Part shown: positions 1 to 11,649 of the stretch, one piece after another
Numbering within the stretch: the stretch's first letter is position 1
Layout of the letters: each line of letters begins with the position of its first letter
DNA from: Setaria digitata
Taxonomy: Eukaryota; Nematoda; Chromadorea; Rhabditida; Setariidae
NCBI GenBank assembly: GCA_003640385.1
Contig: RCAB01000108.1
Span: 1 to 64,000 of the forward strand
Length of the DNA: 64,000 bases
Direction: 5' to 3'
Notes under the pieces: model-generated
The model's input: the letters and a program-made list of their open reading frames with translations, nothing else
Told to the model about the DNA's origin: nothing
The model's database searches: none
Translations under genes and position numbers: made by a program

Positions 1-60
1 ATATATATATATATATATCATATATATATATATTTAAATAGTCTATATATAGACTATTTT
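1..60. repeat. (AT)n tract with a 24-bp perfect palindrome
   Basis: The window opens in an AT dinucleotide tract. Bases 36-59 are a perfect 24-bp palindrome with half-site AAATAGTCTATA, its inverted copy following without a spacer. Such AT palindromes can extrude as cruciforms. No gene function is implied. Confidence 0.8.
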
Positions 61-812
61 AACAATAAGCTATTTCTGAAGTATCTACTTATCATTGGAA
101 AAAAAATGACTTACTTTGCAGCGCTTGAAACTTCAAAATAGTAGTTTCATAACCTGATCTTGATGCTGAAACAAATAACTCTAAAGGTATATGCAATAAC
201 TTATTTTTGCTTTACAAATTTAAAAAGCTGGTCATTTTAGGGGTTTCCCAAATACATTTTTGAAAATATTGTAGAAAGTCGCTAGATTAATTCGAATTAT
301 TTTGGATCTTGAAGAAACTTTAGCAAGATGCTGAAAATTTTAAGATTAGTGTCAACTAAAATTAAAGAGGAATGCCGAAAGACTTTCAAAAAGAGTGCTA
401 TTAGTCGGCAATTTGAAAAGTTCCATGAAATAACCCATTGATATAAATTTTAATTTTCCCATTCAAGATGAATGACTTTCAGGTAAAATTTCTAATATTT
501 CATATAAGTATTTGCTGGAAATTTAACTAATCCATAATTAGGAATTATTTAATAAAAAATTACTTTTTCTTCGCCCTGTTCTTTTTCTTCGGACTCTTCT
601 GAAAAACAATGATCTTACTATAATTTAAATGCTTTGTAGAAAAGAAAAAATTTTTGTTCACGAAATATGTTAATATGCAACACTGAAAAAAAAGAGATTT
701 AGAATAGTATCACTGTAGTGTAAAATAATTAATAAATAATCGCAATAACATTTTTGTTTTAATAAATAATAATTACAATAATGTTATTGTCATGGTAACG
801 ATGACATTTAAC
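61..812. other. 3' flank of the histidine-rich gene
   Basis: No independent gene is visible. Bases 783-806 (minus strand) repeat, in frame, a motif of the adjacent histidine-rich gene just after its stop codon. No exact AATAAA was found on the minus strand close to the stop, so the transcript end is undefined. Confidence 0.5.
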
Positions 813-1502
813 CTAGTGATGGACTTGTTTGCCTTCGGAACTTGACTGAAAAATAGAATACTCACTTTTGTGTTCTTCACTTTGTTCTTTATCACTTTCG
901 TGGTGTTCTTTTTGAGAAGATCCCTTGATCTCTTCATTTCCGTGGCTGTGACAGAAGCAGTGGCAATGCTCATTAGTTTCATGGTGCTCGTTCTTTTTAC
1001 GTTCTTTACGTTGAATGTTTCGTTCATGTTTCGGACAGTGACAATGGCAGTGACATTCATTGTGATCGTGTTCACTGATATCTGAATGATTACACTGATA
1101 CTCATGGACAACTTTATGATCGAAATGATGATGATAATTATCTCCATCGGCTTCTGTATCATTTTCATGAACGTGGTGCTCGTGGCTATCCGTGTCATTG
1201 TCATGGTGACGATGACATTTGCAGTAATAATGCACTTTCTTTCCGTGGTGATGTTCCTCATCATGATGTTCCTTACTGTGGATTTCATGGTTTCCAGAGC
1301 AGTTGCTATGATGTTCATGTCTTTCATGGCTGGAATCGTTCTGCCGTTCCTGGTGCTGATCTTGAATCAATTCTGTTTGATTCTTGAGATCTTCGGGTGT
1401 CGCATCATTTCTCTTTATTCTCATTGCTTGGATTTCATTCAAAGCAAGACAGGTTAAAACCATGGTGACAATAAATACCACATGCAGTTTCTGGTTCATC
1501 AT
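813..1502 (-). CDS. secreted histidine-rich, probably metal-binding protein
   Basis: This is a single open frame of 229 residues. It starts with a typical signal peptide (about residues 1-26, hydrophobic core HVVFIVTMVLTCLAL, likely cleaved after IQA), then a basic KR-containing junction. The mature part is very hydrophilic: 44 His in the whole protein (about 19%) and 11 Cys after the signal peptide. Three clusters alternate Cys and His: CKCHRHH, CHCHCHC and CHCFCHSH, with HH, EHH and HHH runs between. This composition suggests binding of Zn, Cu or haem in an extracellular fluid; that is inference, since I do not recognise the family. The first of two adjacent ATGs is taken as the start; no splice sites are needed. 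The opposite strand is also open here, but only as the mirror of a biased sequence. Confidence 0.75.
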   Translation of the reverse strand: MMNQKLHVVFIVTMVLTCLALNEIQAMRIKRNDATPEDLKNQTELIQDQHQERQNDSSHERHEHHSNCSGNHEIHSKEHHDEEHHHGKKVHYYCKCHRHHDNDTDSHEHHVHENDTEADGDNYHHHFDHKVVHEYQCNHSDISEHDHNECHCHCHCPKHERNIQRKERKKNEHHETNEHCHCFCHSHGNEEIKGSSQKEHHESDKEQSEEHKSEYSIFQSSSEGKQVHH

Positions 1503-4500
1503 CCTTAATAAATAACATCATTGAATTTCAACTTTTTTCAGTATCAACGACGTTTTTAAAATTCGTCTTCATCTTCAGTATTTTTGTTTTCAATTATTTA
1601 AACGCAAAGTGATTTTGCAGTGCACTATGTTAGCTTACCATAACAAGAAAAACGAGGGGTGCTAAGACATAATTGTAATTAACTTGATCCACAGTGGTAG
1701 ACGAATTTTGCTTCAAGCCTCCTGAATCAGATTCTTTGGCAAATTAAAATAGATTATCCAATCAAAAAATCTTATTTAGACCTCTTAAAGTTTTTAAACA
1801 TTTTTATTTTTAAGGCCCCTAGCAGTGACATTTCAAACGGACGGAAGGATTGCATTTTGAAAAAATTTTTTCTTCTGCTCAAGTGGTTGAGAAGTTAAAA
1901 ATGAAAAGTAATTCTATATCCGGGTGTCCATGAATCAAATTTGATCTTATTAAAATGAAAATTGGAAGAGTTGGAAATTGGAATACTAAAACTATAGATA
2001 GTTCTGCTTGGCAAACTTTGAGTTTTGTTGACTGTCAAAATTTCAGCATGTTTTAGTGGTTTGCAAAGACGATTAACAAAAAGAAATTTAAATATTATTC
2101 GCAGTCAAAAAATGTTATTTACAGCTGAAAATAGTTTGAAGATCCCTGAAAATCAGCGAAAATTTCCTCTATTTGAAACAGCACTCAAATCTCTTCCTCA
2201 TTAGTAAGCATCGAATATATTAAAATCATTAGTACTAATATGTCCAGGAAAAACACTTGAAAACTGTATGTGGATTAGTCAGCCACTTTATAGCTGTTCT
2301 TTAAAAAAATTATATTGCTTTATTTTAATAGTAATCTAATTTTAGTCAAAAAAGTAAGAAGCATTGTCAAGCAAATATCGAAAGCACGTTTTATTTCAAA
2401 TGAGATAATACAGAAAGTCTAGCATTTGAATAAAGTAAATCCACAGCTGTCAGAAATATACGAAAATAATTTCAGGATGAATTTCCCGTGTCACATTATT
2501 CGAAAACTCTACAGCAGTGAAAACCAACAACTGTGAAGCTATTTTGTCAGTGATAGCAGTTTGGGACTAGTCTAGACTATTTGCTATTTATTTTTGTGGA
2601 AGGGGAGAAGCATAGCGTACAGGTCAGTCGTATTAGATCATCCAAATTCTGATTTTCGGAAGACTTACTAGCTAAAAACCATTGCAGAAGCTTCTAAGCT
2701 CGTATACATATCTTCCTGTAAAGAAATATCTAGCTCCAACCTGCTTGACAAGTTGAGAGGCGTTAATGTTTAGATTTGTTTCCCTTCAAACTAACTGCTA
2801 TCACATTAGTTTCCATGTCATATAAAGTAAAATAAAACATTTTTTTCTAGGTTCGCTTTTTGATTCCATGAGCGCATCATTGTAAAAATGATAACAACAA
2901 AAGTTCTCAGATAATTTTTAATCGCAAGGAAGAATTACAAAGAGAGACTTGAAGGCAAAAGTTAGCGTAGACAGGTTGTCGAAATATCTTCAGCTTTTGA
3001 ACAGAACGTGAATGACTGACGATCCACATCAACGGATACATTTTTTAAGGGAATGGTAGAATTATTTACCCAAAATCCCACGCCTTCACTTTTCAAAGGA
3101 ACCAGCAAAACAACAAACCTGCACCTTAACAATGCAAAATGTCTTACTGACGACTTAAAAAAAAAATAACCTCTTCAAGACTTGTAGTTCACATAGCATG
3201 TTTTCACGAGATATTTTCAAAGCCACGATAAAGATATTGCAGTATACAATCAAAACAAGAAATGAAATTTTATGAAAAGATTGCCTGACCTTTTTTTAAA
3301 TCGCATTTCTGATATTACTTCCCTCTGTTATTTCAAAAAAGCTGCGTGACAATGAAAGAATAAGCTTTTTAATAAGCTTTTTATCCAGTAGAAAAAAAAC
3401 GTTACTAAATTACTAAATTATCAGATTTATCTTTGACCAAAGGTTAAGAAATTTTAGTACCAGTAGTGATAACTTGCGTTATCCCAGACAACTAGTTTTT
3501 AATAAATATTTGATTTTTTCGGCATACTAAATGAATCACAATTGCAATATTTGCTCATTTCTCATCGTAGTTATTCACCAGTATCCGTGACAATGGCATT
3601 TCCTTTTAGATTCAACATGTGACCAAAAAAAAAAAAATAAACAAAATTTTTGAATGAAAGAAATGGAAATGCGTTGCATGGAGTCATGAAGAAATGAAAG
3701 GATTAGGTCGTGGAGTGGATAGTGATGTCAATAATGATAAAAGGCGATTTCAAAATTATCCAAATTTCGCTCACGTTTTTTGGCTTTGTAAGAGAAGAAA
3801 CGGAGATTTAGGTAGTAAGTTGTTTACCCTCGGAAACATAAAGTCCTTTGAAAAATAATCCAGCGTTCGATGGCAAAGAGAGAGGTCATCATATTTAACA
3901 AGAGTCAGTAGTGAAGTATTTCAAGGACAGAACTATAATTCTAATATAGCTGAAAGTAATTCCTGCTCTAATTTTAATGTTGTTCAACGGTAGTGCAAAA
4001 AATCCAAAAAGAAATACAACCCCTTGAGTCAGTAACTTTACAAGGTACATCATACTGGAAATCATATTTAGTTGCAACTCTTAACATTGATTTAGTTCTC
4101 CAGGTAATAATTTATACTTTGAAAAAATTCTTTATAAATTGTTAAATTTAACAATACTGATCATAAAATTTTCCACCGACAACTTGCTTCTTCAGTTGAT
4201 AAATTAAAATGCGTGATTGCAAGCTAGGCCTTAAACACAAACAGAAGATTAGTAAGGATTAACGTTCAACCCAATTCGATCTACCGGCAAAATTTTCGGA
4301 CAGTTCTATGATGTTGCGATAATGAAGAACGGAGCATACAATAACAGCGCAAAGAGGTAAAGGAAAGTAGAGTAAAAGATAAATTATACAGTAGAGTGGA
4401 GAAAACGTTTAATTTCAATGAAAATAAGCGATAATACATTTTTGTTCTTTTCCATCGAAATTCCGATTCCCTTATGCAGAAGGAAACTGTATGGTGCTTT

Positions 4501-6585
4501 ACGGAAATAGCATGGAAAGAATTCCATCTTGGAATAAAGTGGTGACCAGTTAGGGGACTTACGGAGCTTTATCGAAGAGCAAAAAAGAAACGGTGGCAAA
4601 TCAGATGAGTTGAAATGAAAGAAGGCAAAGATGAGAAGCAAACCGATGCTCATCCAGTTAAAACTTGAACATTTCAAGTTAGAGTGCAGTCTATAGCAGC
4701 TGTTCATAATAACATATAGACACCAAATGGTTCGAAAAAGGCTGTGGTGAAGCAAAGGAGGCTTGCGAAACTCTCAAACTTGAGCGATCTACCAGCAGCA
4801 GTCTAACTGCTGAGCCTACTACTTCTCTTTCTAGTTCTCTGGAGTTTGCTAGCAGTGATGGTAACAGTTGAAAAGATATGTACTTGGCGTTAAGTCTGTT
4901 CACAATCTGACATCGAAATAATTCATCTGTAATGCTTCCTGACTCAAATTAGCCACGTTTTTGCGATGAATGTGCATACATTTGTTAAAGATTACCTAAA
5001 ATAGCGATTAAACTGTGCTTTTAACCACCAGTTACTACAACACTTTGTTTGTTAAATTCCTTCATCTCATGAATTTGTACAGTCTTACTGCTTCGATTAA
5101 AATAAATGATTCGTATATTCAACCTTATTTATGGAATAGATTTTTAGAAAATTATGAATTCCTTTGGCTTGCTTGACAGTAATTATATCAAAACAATTAT
5201 CTTAGCAACTCTCCTGCTTCACAACATGAAAGGAAAGGCGGATTGAAATGCGCTATTTAAATACCGCAACAGCAGCTTTGCTATTTGGGATCAGTTAGCA
5301 TAGTTCTCTTCCAAGCAAAATCCTCTCATGATCCATGTACTAAAAGTTATTACAAATGGTAGGGCTGTGAATTCAGTAAATTTTATTTCTTTTATCAGTG
5401 CCTATGATTGTCTACTGAACGTCATACCGCATCAAATGACTTGTTTTACAAGAAATCCTGTTTCCTGGACAAAAGATTTCTATGTAAAAATGCACACGAT
5501 TAAATACGAAAATTATGGAGGAGGCTTGAAGGAATGCATAACACAGATGTAAAACTTAACAATCAAGGAGTTTTCACTCTGCAAAATGCAATTAATTGCT
5601 ACTGGATGAGCAGAGACTGATAAAGAACAAACAGGAAGCAAGGTCAAACCGATTCCACATATTGGAGTAGATAAATGGACAACTTAAAGTGAAAGCTACG
5701 CAAAAGACGAAAATAATTTTGCAAATGAGAAGGTCGCTCGAAAACAGCTGTTTCATTTCCTGCAAGCAGTTCTCAAACCGTTCACTTTTTTGATTGATTC
5801 TCTCATCCCAACATAGCTTCCAGTCGACTTTATCTTAAAATAAAAATCAATTATTTTTTGTTTCCGTATGTTTAAAAGAAGAAACGGACAACGAATGCTT
5901 TAGGAAAAAAACCAGTGAAGGATTCCATCCTACTGAAGGTTATACGGTATACAAAAGATAGAAATTTGTGCAAAAACTTTTAAATCAGGTAAGAAAAAAA
6001 AAGTGAAAGCTACGTAAGAAAAGAAAAAGTATTGGATTCAATCCAAAATATCATCAGCTGGTATATCTTCCTGACTACTTCATCAGAAATAATGCTGTTC
6101 CTGAAACGAAATGACTACGTGCTAGTTTTTTCTCATATTTTCTATAAACTAACGCTTTCAATAATGGAATCATTATTTCCCAAAAAGTTTAATCAAGAAG
6201 AAGGAATAAAAACAAAAGGTTTAATGGCTATACGGATTTTGAAATACTTCGCTTCCGTGGAGAACAAAAGTTAAGTGGTCAACTAGGTGTTTCGCGCTTA
6301 CCTAACGTTACTGATGATGGAAATGGTAAATGCTTACTTTTAATATTTGATTTTGGGTTTTCTTTCTTCTCCTTTTCTTTTGCATGCTAACGCCACACAA
6401 GAAATGACTGTTAACAAATTAGGATGAAACTGCTTAATGTTAACGTCATTACACATTAACTTACAAAAACTTTTATTCAAAAAGATGAAGGAAAAAAGCA
6501 ATGTGCCTTCTGCAATGATTTGTAATTAGAAAGAATCTGTGTTAAAACAATGAGATATATGTTGGGTTCTAAGAAAAGATAGCAA
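1503..6585. other. no recognisable gene
   Basis: About 5 kb of AT-rich sequence. Several frames of 60-120 codons exist, but none has a recognisable motif, signal peptide or convincing pair of splice sites. It may include the promoter of the histidine-rich gene at its left end. Confidence 0.4.
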
Positions 6586-6927
6586 TTAATTCAAACATGA
6601 TATCTGAATAAATATGTACAGCTGATTAATATACATTTCCAAAAAGAAACCAACAACAATCTCAACATCTTCATCGCTCAGTACTTTTTCCTTTCCGTTT
6701 TTCATGTACGCCAAAGTATTATTGGAAATTTCTTCCATAGGATTGCTCTTCCATTTCTTGTACAGTGAAATCATTGCATCACAGAGCTCTAAATGAAATA
6801 TACTCAGGGGTTTAGCGTTTCTTTGGAAATTTTTAGCCCCTTCAAAGCAAGCTTCAAGTAAGGTGGCCACAAATTTTTAAATGGATCTTGAACATGTTGA
6901 AGCAAACTAACTCTAGAATAAATGAAT
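6586..6927 (-). pseudogene. coding-like stretch with an apparent frameshift
   Basis: On the minus strand a good acceptor (ATTTTGCAG) precedes base 6927. One frame then reads a natural-looking peptide containing LLQHVQDPFKNLWPPYL. Around 6854-6862 sense moves to the next frame, which continues as EACFEGAKNFQRN and ELCDAMISLYKKWKSNP to about VVGFFLEMY, where it meets repetitive hydrophobic codons and a stop at 6586. Each half alone is broken, but together they look like one protein segment. It could be a decayed exon, a sequence error or chance. I do not recognise the family. Confidence 0.3.
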
Positions 6928-9900
6928 CTGCAAAATATAATTTTTTTGAAACTACAAAAGTGCTGCTAGAGTGTTATTTTTCCCAATTTCGTTATCTTGA
7001 CTCATTGAAAAAATTTGCAAAATTTTATAAACAGGATATTCTGGCGAAGAATCCTATCCATTTTCGTTATGACTGCTGCTGTTCAAATAACCTACCATTA
7101 TGGTCCCGTTCAACCTCACAGATATAAGCCAATCTAGTCATTTTTTTTCTAATATCGTTCAGCAATTCCTGAAAATTTTATGCACTTTAGCTATAGTTAT
7201 TCTTGACGAAAGAAAGAATGCCATCCTTTTACGAAAATAAGAAAAAACTAGCAGATGCTGGTGTCTTAAAGCAGGAGAAAGTTCATTTGCTTAAAAAACT
7301 TTTTCGCTGCAACACAGTAATAATTATCAGTCGCTAATTATACAATTGTGAGTTTCCTAGGGGGGATTTACAGACATCTTTTCAAGCTTAAGCCTACTCT
7401 TATTTAAATCTTTCATCTAAAACAATTTTTTATCGCAGTATTGCCAAAGTAAAAGGTGTGGAATTCTAGAAAACACTTTGGAACTTCTAGGGAAGATTAT
7501 TTGAGTGCGATATTTGTTGTGATTGTAACAAATTGTAGCACGTCAGAGAAGAAAAGGGGAGAAATTAAACATGTTTTAACATTTCTTAGTAGTGGCTCTA
7601 CGACCGGCGTGTGACATCACTTTATAAATTTTATTGCACCGTTTTTGTTTGATATTTTAAAGATAGTTTACTAGAAAGATTCGCGAAAATGGAGCTTACT
7701 TCGCTTATTCTTGAAACATCAGTAACACTCACTGTGCATGGCATCGCGGTAAGCAATATTGCAGTCTACAATTGTAACAGAATTTTTAGTTAAAATTGCA
7801 AACTGAATGAAATTATACATGAGCAATGAAAACTTGTTTTCTGAACTCATACAACTTACTAACTTGTTTGTCTGTTGATAAATCAGAAAATTTCCATTTA
7901 TTCACTTCCAGAGAAGAAACCAACAGCTGCTCGCATAAAGTTACCTATAATTTTCTGGATTATATTTCTAGTTTATGAATTATTTTTTACCTTCATGATA
8001 TAAAAATTTAAAATATAAGGTTATTTTTTCCGAATTGGTCGTAATGAAAGTGGGAAAAAAGAGATGGCTGACAAGAAATGACATTTCGTATTCGAAAATC
8101 AGAACTGTAATCGATCCTTGCCCCATAATACAGTTGAAAAAGCATTTCAGCAAAGATGTACTGCTCCAAAATGGCAGTGCATTTCATTTTCACACAACAA
8201 TGTTGTTGAAAGGTATTGGTTTCCTCAGCACGATTTCCTAAACAAAACAACAATTTAAGCTACTACTGCAATACAATTAAATTTTTTAATGCAGTGCAAA
8301 CTGTGCAGAAAACGAAACATTTATTGCTCGTTATAAATTAGCCAGTATTTCAAAAAAAAAAAAAAAATTATGCTTGATCCAGAAGGCTAGCATATCCATT
8401 GATTTGTTGTCTTGTTGTCTTCAGTAGGTTTCATTTACATATATTTCAATTTCAAAACGGGCATTCTACCATTACAGATAAAGGAAAGTGTTATTCCAAA
8501 ATCTGCTTTTAGTTAAAAAGATACATCTAATAAATGTATCTAAAACTTTAAAGCTTTTTAAAACGAGGAAAAAGTAGGTTTACCAAAACATAAGCAAGTT
8601 TCCATGATTGTGATTTTTTTTTTCTTCTAAACTGTTTCACTGTTAGACTTAACAAGTCACTATATAAATTCGAAAAGTGAAGTTGCAATGTAGCACTGAA
8701 ATTTTAAACCATAACTGAAAATCCGTATCAAACCTATTGTTAAAAACCTAGAAAGAAATGAGTAATAATAGACTGTTCGAAGAAAATAAAGAAATAAGAA
8801 GGCCTCTCAGCACTACAAGAAGCGAACAAGTTTTAATGATGTGTTCCTCTTCGACAGTAAGTGATATGAAGTGAATCATGGAAAGAATCACAATCCTTTT
8901 CGAAAAATGTTAATTTATCTGACGACGTATTTGAAATATTTTTTATATGAAGAAGATTCTGTGGATTTCAAGTGTAGTTTCCTAAACCAAAGCTATGCTT
9001 GAAAAGTTCATATAGTGTCCATTTTCCACTGAAATTCGTTATTATACAAATAAATTCATGCAGTTATATATAGCTTTGATATTCCACTAGCTTCGTAGGT
9101 TGCGCTTTTTTTATTATCTTCTGAAAACTTTATTGATTTAACTGATATTCTCCCATGGTTTATTTCAGGTAATTTTATACTTACTAGCGGTTAGCAGGAG
9201 GTCATCTTCAATTTAAAACCACTAGTATCATTGAGTAAAAGTGTCCAGATTCAAATGCCTTGGAAGAGGTTTCAAGAAAAGGATTGCAAACAGATTCAAG
9301 CAGATTTAGATAAAACCACAAATTCATTAACCAAATAGCCCAAAACTTTCGACGTCTTCATCGATTGTGTGTCAAATACTGATGCTCGATCAAAAAATAA
9401 TGGGAATGGTAAAGAATAATGCATGAAAAACTAGAAGTGTTTGAGAAAGTAGCGCTGGAAGAAAACATCACGGCGCATTTTGCAGTGCCACCATGAAGTC
9501 CAGCCATAGTTAGATTTTTGTTTGCGTTAGGAAAACTTATCGATACGGCTACTTTGTCAACCCATATGCTAAATTTTATGAAAGCTGGTAGGGTAAGCTT
9601 TGTATTTTCTTTCATTTTTCATAACAATTTGGAAATGACAAATTATTTAAGTTGTTAAGGTGACTATTTTGTAATTTATAACCTATTTTATTCAAATTTT
9701 TCAATTTAAATCTAGAACCACTATGGATAGTGTGAATGATTATCATAAGAAAATGGATAGAAGTTGCACTAAAATCGTAACATATCTTTACAGATAGGAT
9801 CAGAGCAGAATCTTCATTTCTTAGAACCGTTCTCTTAGTTTCAACTGATATTGAAAAACAGAAGGAATAAGACTTTAAAAGCTTCTGCTTTTGTTTTTTG

Positions 9901-11340
9901 TATGAAAGAAGCCCTGAAGATTAGTGAGTGGTGTTATCTTCTCAATTTCTCATCTTCTTGTCCTGAAAAAAGTATCGTATTTTTCATCAACTTTTATTAT
10001 TTTAAATTCTTAATTTTTGCAACCCCCGTGTTGGTAAGATCTTAACAATGAGTTTGCAAAATATAATGGTTGAAATTCAATGACAATATAGAGCACGAAT
10101 TCACCCCGTACATCTGAGCAGCTTCTGAAAAAATAAATTGGTAACGTCGCTGATCAGTAAGTTTTCTCTTTTAGATATCTGAAATTCGTATACCTTCTCT
10201 TTCTATTCCAGTCATTTTGAATAATTTTCGAAGTAATCTAAGTTCAAAAATCATATTATTTTCATCGAGTCTGAGTAGGTATCTCCTACCAGTGTTAAAT
10301 TGACGACAAGTGGTGCCAAGACTACAAATCATATAGAAGCAATGATGCCATATAGAACAAATAAGGCTAAATTGGAATTTTTGCCCATTTACTATTAAAT
10401 ATTCTACATTTATTCATAGTTGAAATCAATAAATTCAAGTCATTAAAAAATTTTTTTTATGCTGCGAACTGGGATATCAGTAAGTTAAATTTTTATATAT
10501 ATTTACTTGGGAATTCCAATTTTCAGTAGACCAAAGAATTTTTTTTCACCTATTCTATTTTATGCATTTGGAAGATAAGTTTATTGCTGTTTTGGTAGTT
10601 TTTGGAAGCCGAACTCTCAGAACTGAAATGAAATCAATTTACTAAATATATTTCTCCAATACGCTTACTGAAAGTTTACCTGACAAGAAATCAAATGATG
10701 TGGACTAGATTCCCTAGCAACAAATCTTGAATATGCTCAATAATTTCAAAATAATTTTCCAATTGCATAATTTTGTGGCTTAAATAGACTTGATAAAATT
10801 TCTAGCATTTACGATGTATGAAAAATTTTTGAATGACAGACTACCAATCAAAAATATTTCAGTAAAAGTCCTAACTTTTGACGCAAAAGAAATTTGAATT
10901 TGATTATTTTATAGAATGAGTCTGGTAATATAAAGTGAATTTTCATTGAACACAATCGTAGATCCACTAGCGTGATAGTATCCATAATAAAGCAGAAAAT
11001 GATCTATTCTTAAAGAACTTTAGGTTCTGCCTCTTCGATAAAATCTAAATATTTTAGTCCTGCCTTTCCTTTTTTTTTCTAAGCATAGTAGGATGCAGTT
11101 CAGGATTTGTACTTATAAACAGATCGGACCGTTTCCCTAAGTGTATTTAATGACGTAAAAAGTAATCGGCAATCTTCGGAGAAAGTGTTCATTCTTCAGC
11201 ACTCACCTATGTGACAAGTGAGCCTTGTTCGTCATTTCATTTAGCTCTAATCTTTAATTGAACAGCTGATTGCACAGTATCTCTCACTACGTAATGCAGC
11301 CTAACTTGGCCAACTTTACTGTTGTTTCATCTTCTAGGAA
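6928..11340. other. no recognisable gene
   Basis: AT-rich, with short homopolymer runs such as poly-A near 8351. Open frames at 8008-8253 (both strands) and 9358-9615 (minus) lack splice sites or family motifs that I can support. Confidence 0.4.
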
Positions 11341-11352
11341 TTAAAAAGAGTT

Positions 11353-11368
11353 TGCACTGCGCAGTGCA
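11353..11368. repeat. 16-bp perfect GC-rich palindrome
   Basis: TGCACTGC followed directly by its inverse GCAGTGCA. It lies in a slightly GC-richer patch about 180 bp upstream of a candidate exon. A dimeric transcription factor site is possible but unproven. Confidence 0.5.
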
Positions 11369-11544
11369 GACTACGTTCTCCAAGAGCCGTCTTTATTGTC
11401 CCAGAGAACTTTTATGTTGAAAATTTCTCTATTATATCAATTTGCAAAGACAGTCATGTGATGAGTCGTTTATTGGTTTATTATGTTTTGACGGTATAAA
11501 GAAAAGAAAACCTTGTAGATGACACAAGGTGGTGAGGATTGCAG

Positions 11545-11649
11545 GTGGACAGTCACTTTTCTAATGCAGCAGCACAGCGGAAACTGATAACAGCAGCGAA
11601 GAACGTAAGGGATGATGTTGAATTATTTGTGGCTGTTAATGTGATAAAG
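11545..11649 (+). other. candidate coding exon, identity unknown
   Basis: A 35-codon segment, open and in phase, begins after an acceptor-like GGATTGCAG and ends before GTGACT; an inner donor GTAAGG follows base 11604. The peptide contains NAAAQRKLITAAKNVRDD, an alanine-rich helix-like sequence. Strand and position would allow a far-upstream exon of the Caskin gene or of another plus-strand gene. I see no homologous motif, so this is a guess from splice signals and codon content. Confidence 0.25.

Noticed and set aside
773..1457. Long alternative frames on both strands across the histidine-rich gene
   Set aside because: They mirror the CAT/CAC-rich coding sequence (Met/Ile/Thr-rich or Phe/Val-rich peptides) and have no independent signals.
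9358..9615. Minus-strand frame with KVAVSISFPNANKNL then AGLHGG, faintly like a hotdog thioesterase (ACOT13-type) active-site region
   Set aside because: Only the LHGG word and its distance to a KV pair agree; the sequence after LHGG does not follow the family and there are no splice sites. Probably chance.
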